In this document: one piece after another, positions 1-10,797 of the stretch
Layout: each line of letters opens with the position of its first letter
How positions within the stretch are numbered: the stretch's first letter is position 1
NCBI GenBank assembly: GCA_000934455.1
Contig: KN890524.1
Span: forward strand, 30,413 to 64,251
From: Apostichopus parvimensis
Taxonomy: Eukaryota > Echinodermata > Holothuroidea > Aspidochirotida > Stichopodidae
Reading direction: 5' to 3'
Length of the DNA: 33,839 bases
Notes under the pieces: generated by a model
Databases searched by the model: none
What the model was told of the DNA's origin: nothing
What the model saw: only the letters and a program-made list of their open reading frames with translations
Program-made: the position numbers and the translations under genes

Positions 1-750
1 CTTTTTATATGTTTGGGAATGTCTTCCATCTCTATCTTTGTTTGATCAAAGTAGGTAATTTAATACAGATACATTGGTAGAGTATTGATGTTAAATTTGA
101 TTAGGCCAAGGCTATGGCAGGCGATGGAGCCTCTTGACTCTAAGTTCTCAGCTATTGAGTTACACACACCGGAGAATCTAACATGACATGGATGAATAAC
201 AGAGAGCATAGGGGAGGAGAATTGGAATACACAATATGCATGCAAACACTCATTAACTTGTTCCAGTCAAAAAGTTCAGTGACTTTTAACAGATATAAAA
301 GACATGACGTACATCAAAGAGCACTTCAAAACGTTTATTAAATGGAATAAATCAGAAAATTAGAAAGGAAGAAGAAAGAAAAATGAAAGGGATGTTCTCA
401 CTTTACAGGGGTTATCCTACATGCATTCAGGGAAAAATAGTTCTGTGTGATCACATGATATAATGTCATACATTATACAATTTGTGCTTCACATAATGTG
501 ATGCAATGTGGCAAAATGGATCTTGTATAGTTTTGACAAGCTGTCAGTGTATACATCCAAACTATTGAGCTGGAAAGCCCAAAGAACTCATCGGTTTGAT
601 TATTTATTAATTATGATGATACTTTCCTGCCTCCCATACATATCCACTCTGATCTACCTGTCCTATAAACATCTGGTAACATTCATGAACTGCGCCCATG
701 ACTCTCTTCACGTTAAAAACTTCTGAATGGTTGATTTGGGAGGAAGAGGG

Positions 751-774
751 CAGTGAACCAAAAGAGGTTCACTG
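751..774. repeat. Perfect 9-bp hairpin
   Basis: CAGTGAACC at 751-759 is the exact reverse complement of GGTTCACTG at 766-774, with a 6-nt A-rich loop. No T-run follows and no gene abuts it, so no terminator or regulatory role can be assigned. Confidence 0.55.
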
Positions 775-3700
775 GGAGCACTTTGCAAAAATATTACCAG
801 TTTTTATAGGCTAAGGTAGATCAGAGTGTGCATACGTGTACTACAGGAGACAGGTAAGAGAAGAATAACAGTAAATATATACCATTAATGAAGTACTTAT
901 AGTTGTATATACCGCAAAGTCTAATTTGCATAAATTGTAGGGATAATCCCCCTGGGGGGTTTTAAGTCGAAACATCACTTCCAATTAGCAAGCATCCCTT
1001 TTGACTAAACTTACATGTGGTAACACTGTGTGTGGGAACATGAGAACAGTAGAGAGCTGGAAAAAGTAACCATTATTTGAATAACTGGCAGAGTGGATGA
1101 CCTTTAATTCTCACAATATCGGTTAAGACATAGAATGATAGTATAGAGTTAAAAGAAAGAAAGAAAGAAAAAAAAATTAAAGAATGTCCCGTTCACCATA
1201 TCATTAACGATGAAAGAAAATGTTCAATGTTACGGAAAAAAGGAAAAAAGTAGTGTATTTCATAAAACGATAAATTAATGTGACATACACACTCAAAAGA
1301 ATCTGCCAAGAAGAAATTGTAACAGAGAAGAAAGCATTTCATGACCAAGAAACAAGAACATTGAAAAGGAATGTTAACCTTAAAACACATTTATAGCTTC
1401 AGGTTGGGTTCTGTGTTCACCAACAATCCTTCAAATTGTTTCAAGCTGACCCAATTCCTTCCAAACAATCATCTTCAATGAATGATTGTTGGCTTTTCGT
1501 TTTTTTTAAATTGTACCACAACATTTTTATAGTCAATTTTGTCACCTACTGTAGATGACACATGTGACAAATTCTAATTTTGTTTTACATCAAGTTGACA
1601 CATTTGAAACAGAGAGCTATATTTAAATTCAAATCAACGGTTGGATTAATTTGCTTGTGACACAACATACTTGTGTACAAACCGTTGAAATTTATCTCTC
1701 TTTAAGCCTCTCTATATAGCATTCTTTCTGCACGATATTTTGCACAGGTCTGTATCATTCTACTCATCAAAGTTTGACAAGTTCATATCCACTTTGGTTT
1801 TGAAGAAAAACAAACAAATAAAAAAAAACTTTACTTGATTGCACATGATGAATCATTTGCCAAACCTGCTCTGTCCTTGATATTTAAAGATATTCATGTT
1901 TCCATCAATTTTGCTTCCAAATTTCTCCATGAGAGTGTTGAGTTTCTCTACAAGTCTCACGGTAGATCATGTAATGAATTATAAACCCCATGCTGAGGGA
2001 GGATGCCTACTCTTAAAATGAAAAAAAAAAACTCAATTTGGAGGTTCAGCTTTCAGGACTGGAGGCTGTACACATAATGCTACGATTAATGGTGAGATCG
2101 ATAAAGTATGTGCTGCAAACACACGTGTATACATACGCGCACACACACAATCTCTTCTGAACATTTTGAAAATCTATCCTTCATTTGTAATGACAGAAGA
2201 TCTGATATAAATAGAATCACACGAATGGAGAGTCTATTAGTGTTTGCAAGAAGAAGGAGAAAGAATCAGAGAAGGGCCGTCAGGAATAATCAATGCACAG
2301 AGTGCTCAGAATTAGGAATGAACATGAGTAAGAAACAAACATTGTGGATGCCTTCATGAGATCCAAAACCTCAGTTTCAAATTCTATCTTTACAGTAACA
2401 TTTTGAAACTTAAATAAATGGGTTTGGATGGCATTTCCACAATAAGTATGACTTGCCTGTACCATCCAAATTTTTTTCATGACAAACTATAAGAAAAGAT
2501 GCTTGTTTATTTCAATCAAACAACATCTCGTGAACTAATGCATTTTACTATCACAGAAAGAGTTGCAGGTATTAATTTTTTTTTTTATCTCATAAGATAA
2601 GTCAGATTTCATTAATGTTTATTGGATTATCAAATTTATGTGTTTTGGCAATATATGCTAATAATGGAAGATTTGTATCATAACTTATGGTTTGAAAATT
2701 TTCCATGCCACTAAACACAGAGACAAGTACAATCTGGTTAAGATATGTGAAACAGACTATTCTTCAGGCAGAGAGCTCTAGCTGATGATTTATGCCACAT
2801 ATAGAGAGATTACAGAAGTATAGAAAGGATGCAGATGATAAACATAAGCTAGCTAAAATTCAGAATGAAAAAAATAAAAACAATGTTTGCTGTGATTAAA
2901 TAAAGAGGAAAAAATCAGAATAAGTAAAGTTAATATAGGCAACAAATAAGATAGGCAAATTGACAATATTTTAAATATAAAAAAATAAAAACAGCAAGTT
3001 TGCAATCATAAGGCAGAAATATAATGTGTCCACACTCATGATAGACAGACAGTAAATACAATGAAATAATACCTGCTGCTGTTGGTTTTTTTGCGGTAAT
3101 TACGGGAAAAGAAGGGAGTAAAAAGACAAAGAAAACAACAACACATTTCATTATCTTGTCTGTAGTTACTAACATAATATCATGATGGTACTGTATGCAC
3201 CAGCATAAAGTGCCTAAATTGTATTTCCATGCAGTACAAATAATTGAGCACTGCTAAAGTAGTCACAGAAGTCCACTAACATTCTTAACTCAAGAAAGAA
3301 GAACCATCCATACGAGAGCCACTTAGAATTTACTTAATCTAAGGATGTGTATGGCAGCTATGATGGATATTAAAGCAAGAAAATTGTTTTTAAAAATTTA
3401 CATTTTGATGGATCACAGTAATTTTGCAGTGACACTACCTACTAAATGTAATGCTCTATTAAACATATCACATTTCCAGAAAAGTCAGGAGGTTTATAGA
3501 AGGAAAAAACAGGTGTTGGAAAACATTAATTTTACGTGATGCCACCTGAGAATTACCAAATGTGTTGGCACTCTATTTTCTGGAGTAACAAAAGGTTTTA
3601 GATAATGGAAGGTTCTAATTTATCAGCAAAAAAATATTAATAACAACATATTTAGATGGGTATTCAACTATCATTGTTAGATATGTCTGTCTTCCATACT

Positions 3701-5242
3701 TCTGTCACTGTCTCTGCCACTAAAACCCTGCAAATTGACATGGCATCCCTACTGCTGCTTAAATAATATGTTAACAAGTACTTAGTGGAAGAACTGAATG
3801 AGCATAAGTTTTTGTAATACAATATTACATTTGTGGGAGTTACTGCTATATATAATTATGCTATACTCTCTACTTGCGATGACCATCTGTGTTTCTGTGA
3901 AGCTGTTTTATTAATGCTGCTGCGAATTATAAAGAAACCATAATCAAATTTGCAATCTCAAAATCCTGCGAAAAGCATTCCTGCATATATGACAGCAGAT
4001 TTACTGATTAATTTTGTATGAATTCCCTTACAATTTAAGAATTACTGACTGCAATGCCAACATATGGAAATATAATATACTGAGTTAGAAACCATTCCTA
4101 AGGATATAGCAACAGAACCATCACTATATACTCTCAATGATGTAAATATGGCTTGCTTGTCAATCTTGATAAAAACGTTAGCTGTGTCATTTAGAGTATG
4201 GGTCATATGAATTTAAACCTCAGCATGAGATCAAGCAATAGTAGAGAATTAAATGAAAGCGATTGTAAACCTGTTATGAGAATAAGGACCGATACACGTT
4301 TATAGAACTGAAGCAGTCCAATTACAGACGACAGCACGTTAATCTCGCAGCAGAGTACAAAACAACAAAAATAAACACTAATGGCACAGTAAAACAATAC
4401 ACTAGCACTATTACAATTCTTAAAGTTTATTACATAGGGGTATATATATCACAACTGAGGTATGATGCTGGTTTCTGATATAAATTATCAATTATGAAAC
4501 TATAATAAAATATAAAACAGAAACCATGGTTCACATTTTAACTTGCTATTTGAATGTAAGCCAATGTTGACACATGTAACCTACGCAGCCAATTTTAAAA
4601 AAAAATTGAAAAACCCTGCATACACAGCAAATGCATTGATTTCAAAATTATAACTACATGACAGTTTGGCCTTTTTTTTCAAAACAAAAATCCTGACAAA
4701 CAGTAACCTTTATAATATTTCCCTGCCTCTCAAAAGAGTGACATTTATGATAAAATAATGGGAATGAACTTTAACTACAGTTAGTCTATGAAGTCATAAT
4801 TGAGTTTCCAATTTTACTAGCTTCTGTTGCTATATATGGCCACTTCTGTGAAACGGTATGTCTTTTAGAATGGTTGAACAAATGAAAAACTGATTGGTCC
4901 TTTAATGTTAATAACATTTGAAGGTTGAATCATGAAGTAGGAAAAAGAGAACAAGTAAATACAGAAGATTTAATTGTAAATAGTGAAGGCCTGCTCTTCA
5001 ACAACATGTACATAACAACTGCATACAAATAAAGCAATTACCATCTAGCCAGATGAAGTGGTATAATTTGCACCTACGATATCGTTTCTACATCAGTGAA
5101 TAATTAATGGTTCAAACTATTGTTAGTAGCAGTTTGCAAAAGGCTTTGAATTTTGTCTCATTTAAAAAAATGATGTTTTCTGTGTTCAAAACTGCTAAAG
5201 TATGTACATCTTTCACATGTATAGCAAACTAGACCAGTGAAT

Positions 5243-5381
5243 GACATTCTGTGACAAAATACTGGATTAATTATTCACTGTAATACTGTTTTCTTTGGAC
5301 ATTTTTAAATTGACATTCTGCGACGAAATACTGGATAAATTATTCACTGAAATGCTGTTTTCTTTGGTCATTTTTTAATTG
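5243..5381. repeat. Tandem duplication, two units of about 69 bp
   Basis: Two adjacent units begin GACATTCTG at 5,243 and 5,312. Both carry the same series of words (ATACTGGAT, TTATTCACTG, CTGTTTTCTTTGG) with a handful of substitutions. This is a diverged head-to-tail duplication inside the probable TMEM63 intron. It contains no coding potential I can see. Confidence 0.85.
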
Positions 5382-6693
5382 CATGCAAGAGGAAGATAAA
5401 TATAACACTTATGCAATATTATGTTCTGCACACTAATATGTGTTCCTCTTCTCATATTGATGCCTGATCAAAATTGATTACCAACATTAAATATTCCATA
5501 GTCAACCTGCAAATTACATTCAGATGTTTTTCAATGTCATTTGATCTGCACACCATCTCATGGCAGTTAGATATACTTCCCTTGGCATATTCCAATCAAT
5601 ACTTATCTAAGTAATAACCAAACCCCTGAAGAATTTCCATGCAATCAACCATTGAAATAGTTCACCACAAAAAAAGAAAAAAAATTCATCCACATATATA
5701 TCCAGAGAGGAACCCTTGGCTGTTTCTGCAGTCAGTCGAATGAAAACACCACCTGTCTCTTAAAATGCTTAAATAAGGAATGTCTGCATTCTCGACCATT
5801 GCCAATGAGCGGTGGCGAGAAACATAGAACGCTGTTCGAGCTGCTGTTATGAGTATACGGTGGCTTTGGATAACTATTCTAGGCTCATTAATGCATTTTT
5901 TGTGCTTATCTGAAAAGAAGGTTTTCCTCAAGTTTATCTGATGATTCAATACATATGCAGCTGCAATAGTTACTGGGAGTTAATCATCTTATTAAGAGGG
6001 AGTAGGGAGGAACTACTGACAAAGTTTATCAATTGTGAATGATTTGTTTATCCGATGATAAGAGGATAATATATCCACAAAAAAACAATTAAAATGATAT
6101 GATCTGGGGGAACACTATATACGAGCTGAGGAATTCCAATTCAGAGATATGTATACAGCTTGATATCAACAAGCTTGTAAACACAAATAATGTTCTGTTG
6201 ACATTTTTAATTGCTGCTTCTTATTTATCTTTTCTTTCCTTTCAGATTTAATACTAGTTACTTCATAATTCTCAAATGGGCAACACTACAAGTAAATTTG
6301 TTTTTAATATTTTAATATTGTTATATGTTGTATATACAATATAGAATAACAAATGTTGCAAACAGTAAATCTAGATATGTCGTACAGAGATATACAAAAA
6401 TATACAATTATGTGTTCTTTGTTTGGTTTTACATCAAGTTTAAAGAAACTTTACATGGAACATTCCCCAATAAATAGTTGATCTGTTAAAATAAGAGGTA
6501 CAATGAATAAACAGTTGCAGTTTGCAAGTAATAACAATATTTTCATGCACATGTTTCGTACGTATAGAATATATTTTAACCCTGTTTCATTTACGAAGAC
6601 AAATAAAGACATAGTATGAAAAATCAACAATATAAACTGCTGTCAAAACATCACTATATCGTGCAATGCAATCCAAGAGAATTAAAAATTTAC

Positions 6694-6776
6694 CGTTGTT
6701 CGCCGTATGAAACGAGGGCGATCCGACCATAATCACCAGCTATCCTCCGAAAGAAGGAGTACAAAAGCAGAATGAC
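6694..6776 (-). CDS. TMEM63: TMEM63 (CSC1-like) channel, coding exon 2
   Basis: On the minus strand a TTCTACACAG acceptor precedes an 83-bp open segment (27 codons plus 2 bases) that ends in a GTAAAT donor. It translates to a hydrophobic start (VILLLYSFF) followed by RRIAGDYGRIALVS. This matches the end of the first transmembrane helix and the conserved (W)DYGRLALV motif of OSCA/TMEM63 proteins. The entry phase (0) matches the end of exon 1 and the exit phase is 2. Homology is by recognition of the family motif, not by database search. The next exon must begin by completing a CGN codon, and no convincing one was found downstream in the window. Confidence 0.72.
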
Positions 6777-6897
6777 CTGTGTAGAAGAAATAGTCTCTTG
6801 GAATGGATGATTGGATGTTATGGAATCAGTGACAATGAACTTTTTACACATAAATACCATAAACATTGCAAAACTGAATTTATGTTACCAAATACAG

Positions 6898-6940
6898 TAA
6901 TAATCATAATAATAATAATAATGATAACAATAATAACAAA
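6898..6940. repeat. AAT-type microsatellite
   Basis: An imperfect trinucleotide run (AATAATCATAAT then AATAATAATAATGATAACAAT) lies in TMEM63 intron 1. It makes a spurious isoleucine-rich reading frame on the plus strand. Confidence 0.8.
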
Positions 6941-7877
6941 GATTTCTAATGTTCAGATATCCACCAGAAAGGGTACTCAGGGTGCAAAGGGCCTCAAGTA
7001 TGTGCAAACCCTAGACTATATGCATACATTTGCATCATGGATATACGCATAACACTTCATAAACCATATCAAAATTATGGTATACAGTAAATTAATTTAA
7101 AAGAATGTCCGTCGGAGTCCGTCCCTAGAACAACATGCAGTGAAAATTGGGAATAAAGAGCAACCATTGCATATGTATTAGGTCATGTGATCATCAGCAG
7201 AGTTGACAATTGGTAAGGAAACAACTGTTACCCAGGATGACATAATTTCAGAGAAGAGAAGCATTACTACTATTAATTTCAGTAATTTTCAGTAAAACTT
7301 GACTAAGTATAAAAATAGGAGGGTTTCTTAGCGTTATTATTTACAATCTTGGTTTGTTGCAATACTCTGTGGTTTGGTATTAAAGAGATAATCTTGAGGC
7401 TGAAGTATACGCTTAACAAAATTACTGGAAATTGAAAGAACAACCTCATAGCATATTGTATGTCAAAGATAACTTTGGCAATACCATGAATGCATCTGGC
7501 AACAGTATATAGTGGAACATGTCGTCATGGTAATTGAGCTGAAAATGACCCGTCTTTACAATACTTATTTTAGCAAAAAAACAAAATTTCTACAAACAGT
7601 TGCATTTTGATGAAATTCAAAATACATAGCAAAGCAAACGATCAAAATATATTACAAGTAAAGGATGGATCAGCAACAAGATACATATAGGCCGCAATTT
7701 AGTAGGAAAGTAAAGCTTTTTGAAGAATATCTCCCATGAGACCATCGCAGACCACCTTCTGTGTTCCACTGCTTGGTGTAAGAGAGGATTCAGCCATGCA
7801 GTGAAGATTACTTACATTCAATCAACCATATCTTAGTTAGGGACAAGACATCCAGATGCCTGGTTATTGAATCAATG

Positions 7878-7925
7878 GTCTACAGCAGGGAGTTGTTATG
7901 GAACATAACAACTCCCTGTCTACAG
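7878..7925. repeat. Perfect 15-bp hairpin framed by 8-bp direct repeats
   Basis: CAGGGAGTTGTTATG at 7,886-7,900 and its exact reverse complement at 7,904-7,918 flank a 3-nt loop (GAA). GTCTACAG occurs as a direct repeat at 7,878-7,885 and 7,918-7,925. It may be an insertion relic or a template-switch product. It is too short to be a typical miRNA precursor. Confidence 0.7.
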
Positions 7926-8085
7926 TAAGTGTTACATTGCCTGCACTACAGAGGAATATATGTCCCTTCTGGAAACTGATAAAACTGAGAATATGCAGCA
8001 AGATATATTATAAGTTTGTTCCAAAGCTTATTACATCAGATATGATCAACAAGATATGATAAAATACAAAGCTGGCACGACTCAC

Positions 8086-8229
8086 CACCCAGAAGATGAC
8101 ATTGTAAAGAATGTTTTGAGGTATTCCACCATAGTAAAGAGGAGTAAGGGTGCTGTTTTTACCCTCATAGCTGCAAAGACCTGTGTCGTTCGGTGCTACA
8201 TTCATCTTAATAAAATCTGGCAAGGAGTT
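8086..8229 (-). CDS. TMEM63: TMEM63 (CSC1-like) mechanosensitive channel, first coding exon
   Basis: This exon encodes the N-terminus of an OSCA/TMEM63 channel; the family forms stretch-activated cation channels in plasma and endolysosomal membranes. A TTTCACAG acceptor precedes the exon at 8,229. Translation probably starts at the ATG at 8,205 (MNVAPNDTG), since the upstream in-frame 24 nt lack an ATG. The 40 codons end FWV at a GTGAGT donor (8,085/8,084). The segment with a Cys, an NST glycosylation sequon and YYGGIPQNIL corresponds to the family's extracellular N-terminal 'STVLQG-PFGG-P-' region, and NVIFWV begins the first helix, completed in the next exon. Together the two exons give 67 residues of a protein that usually has about 700-830. 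The 5' UTR continues in an exon at higher coordinates that I cannot place. Confidence 0.72.
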
Positions 8230-9537
8230 CTGTGAAATGAAAAGACCAAAATAAAAATCTAATTATTTCTTATTCCAAGGAATATTTCAGTTTTCGAGTT
8301 TGAGAAGCAGTCTTGAAGCTCTGAATTATGACGCTTGTATAGTATATACTATCTGGTTCCTGTGTATGAAAACTGCTGTATGTATTAGCACAGTTTGTAA
8401 GACAATTTCTCCATTTTTGCATATTTTGTAATACAGTGCAAAATAAATTATTCCTGGTCATCTTCTCAATAATAAAAACAAATCTTTTTATTGAACTGAA
8501 AATCAATTTCTATTTTCTACTTAATTTACAGACAAAGGACGTCAGAGCTTAAAAGAAGGTAAGCCACAGCTAATAACATTGAAGAGGAAATTTTAAAGGA
8601 TAATATTACTGCGTTGGGATGAAGATGGTGAACAGACTACAGTAACAGACTACTTGCAAAAAAAAAACACAAAGTATTTAACTATTCTAGTCCTACAATA
8701 TATATAATACAATATAACTGAAAACAATATAACTGAAAATAAGTCAAAAATATAACTGTGCAGATATCTGCTTAGACTGGTACTATAATAACTGTACAGC
8801 ATACATGATATATTGTGGATTGAAAATAAAACTATCACAGAATCTGTGCAACATACCATCTACTGCAATGCAAATAACTGCACTCATGTCACAACATCAT
8901 GAAAAAAGTTTGTTTAATACTATAATACCAAGATTTACAGTAAGCTACACTGTACACCACACAATAATTAGGTGGAGGTGTTATGTTGTCATTAATTGAT
9001 ACACTTAATCATCACCTAATTACACCTGCTAACTGGGTGGAAGAAGCTACTTGATTGCTTTGGTATGAAACATACTATTCCACAAATCACACAAGTGGCT
9101 CTGGTAACATGTGGCATATTTTATCAATAAAATGGCAACATTCTGCAAGCACAAAATATGTGCTGTAGCTCAATTTCTCTCTGCAGATATATGCTTGAAC
9201 AGAAATTAATTTGCTAGTCTGGTTTTTTGAATGGCAAAATGGATTTCTAAATCTTGAGATAATCCACTACTTTGCAAAGCGACTGTAACCTCAATGTTCA
9301 CCTTTCGAAGATCTACCACATCCTTTTAGCAGAGGTATCCAGCCTAGCTTAAATTTGGATAAGAATCAAGTCTGAAACTGTTCTTTGTCATCAACTGTTG
9401 AAGCTACGTATAAAGTACTTGCTAATTGTGCCATTTTTGATGAAGAGATCAATTTCATTGACTTTTCATTGCAGAACATGGCTCATGTATGTGGAGTCAA
9501 TCCGATTAGAAGTACCTGACATGATAGATGCTTACTA

Positions 9538-9859
9538 CATGATTCATGCACACACTACAACATGATTTATGCACACACTACAACATGATGAATGCACACA
9601 CTACAACATAATTAATGCACACACTACAACATGATTCATACACACACTATAACATGATGAATGCACACACTACAACATGATTTATGCACATACTACAACA
9701 TGATTCATGCACACACTACAACATGATTTATGCACACACTACAACATGATTAATGCACACACTACAACATGATTAATGCACACACTACAACATGATTCAT
9801 ACACACACTATAACATGATGAATGCACACACTACAACATGATCTATGCACACACTACAA
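9538..9859. repeat. Minisatellite, 14 units of 23 bp in a 7-unit higher-order pattern
   Basis: Fourteen uninterrupted 23-bp units each begin CATGAT or CATAAT and end GCACACACTACAA or a variant. A degenerate unit precedes the array at about 9,519. Unit variants at the bases after CATGAT or CATAAT run TTC, TTT, TGA, TTA, TTC*, TGA, TTT, then TTC, TTT, TTA, TTA, TTC*, TGA, TCT. The starred units share ATACACACACTATAA. Units 1-7 therefore match units 8-14 in order, so the array is a duplication of a 161-bp seven-unit block. It does not encode a protein. Confidence 0.95.
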
Positions 9860-10409
9860 ACATTAGCAGCACCTACCATAACTATAGGCTGTTTTCAAAC
9901 ATGCCAAAACAGTACTCAAGAGAGTAGAACATTGTTCCTAACTTAAAGAAAAATAAGCTCTACATTGAACTTTGGAATGTACATAGCAATGTACAATTTA
10001 CAACAGTGTAAACGTGTGCTTCTAACCCATTGTTTCCCCTTTCAGACATTAAAAATTCCACAGAACTTACGTAGAGATGTTAATTCTCCCAAATTTTTTA
10101 CAAATCACAACCTATCTAGTGCATCGTGTACAGTACATGGTCAAAATACTTTCATATTACCAACTTAATATGGTTTAATATACTATAAAAGTACCAAAGG
10201 TCCAGACTATACAACAAGCAAGGAATGATGGATGTTCCTATTAATATCTGAGAAATATCTGATTTCAGGGTGTGTTCTGCAAATTGACGAATCTTTGCTC
10301 TTAAAAACGATGTTGAAATTTCTATTACGATGAACTTGTCAGCTGTTGGGTGTTAGGCGAATGGGAAGGATATGTCTGTGGCATTACATCACTGAAGGAA
10401 GCTTGGGAT

Positions 10410-10797
10410 CATAGGCGTAGGAGGCAGGGGGGCTGGGGGGGCTGCAGCCCCCCAACCAAAATTTTTTGTGAAAATTCGGGCAATATGCTGAGAATTTTTC
10501 GGGCAGCTACTGAAGGAAAAATCATTTGTGTTTTCAATGGTTAAACTGATATTATTATTATCATTATTATTGTAACAACTTCCCCAATTATTATAACCAA
10601 TATGGAAGGGTAATAACACGACAAATGATTGTATGTTATTGGCATGCGATGTAATAACCGATGCATGCCTATATGATACGCACATTAAGATGTTGCATGC
10701 ACGCGGAGCGCGCAAAAAATTTTGGTTATATTTTTTGGGCAAGTCGTTACAGGCCCCCCCCCCCCTAAATCAAATTGGGCTCCTACTCCTACGCTTA
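10410..10797. mobile_element. hAT-like non-autonomous terminal-inverted-repeat element (about 388 bp)
   Basis: The left end (CATAGGCGTAGGAG at 10,410) and the right end (CTCCTACGCTTA, ending 10,797) form an imperfect terminal inverted repeat. A second matched inverted pair lies inside: AACCAAAATTTTTTG near 10,455 and CAAAAAATTTTGGTT near 10,715. G-runs and C-runs lie at corresponding positions. Flanking octamers CTTGGGAT (10,402-10,409) and ATTGGGAC (10,798-10,805) agree at 6 of 8 bases, as expected for a worn hAT 8-bp target duplication. The left arm holds a G7CTGCAGC6 palindrome, and the right arm has the CGCGGAGCGCGC word I associate with invertebrate short elements. No transposase is encoded. 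An ATT microsatellite sits inside at about 10,548-10,570. Confidence 0.75.

Larger units (their letters stand above)
1..6693. other. AT-rich DNA downstream of TMEM63 exon 2 (probable intron 2)
   Basis: No exon with homology I recognise was found on either strand. The stretch is AT-rich, with short A/T runs, a GAAA-type simple repeat near 1,155-1,178, a 9-bp-stem hairpin at 751-774 and a 69-bp tandem duplication at 5,243-5,381. Because TMEM63 exon 2 ends in a consensus donor at 6,693/6,692 on the minus strand, most or all of this is probably its second intron. A CpG-richer, exon-like patch at 5,785-5,870 and a signal-peptide-like reading frame at 3,086-3,145 are treated as findings only. Confidence 0.5.
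6777..8085 (-). other. TMEM63 intron 1
   Basis: This is the intron between the two recognised exons, with a GTGAGT donor at its 8,085 side and a CAG acceptor at its 6,777 side. It contains an (AAT/AAC)n microsatellite at about 6,898-6,940 and a perfect 15-bp hairpin at 7,886-7,918. No other coding signal was seen. Confidence 0.65.

Noticed and set aside
60-245. 61-codon minus-strand frame near the left edge
   Set aside because: Its composition is not obviously random, but no domain, splice signal or TMEM63 similarity was recognised, so it is not called.
2108-2359. 83-codon frame beginning with His/Thr-rich sequence
   Set aside because: The start derives from a CA-rich simple repeat, and the rest has no homology or splice context.
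10389-10742. 117-codon minus-strand frame with a proline/alanine-rich end
   Set aside because: It lies within the hAT-like element. The low-complexity ends come from its G/C-runs and ATT microsatellite.
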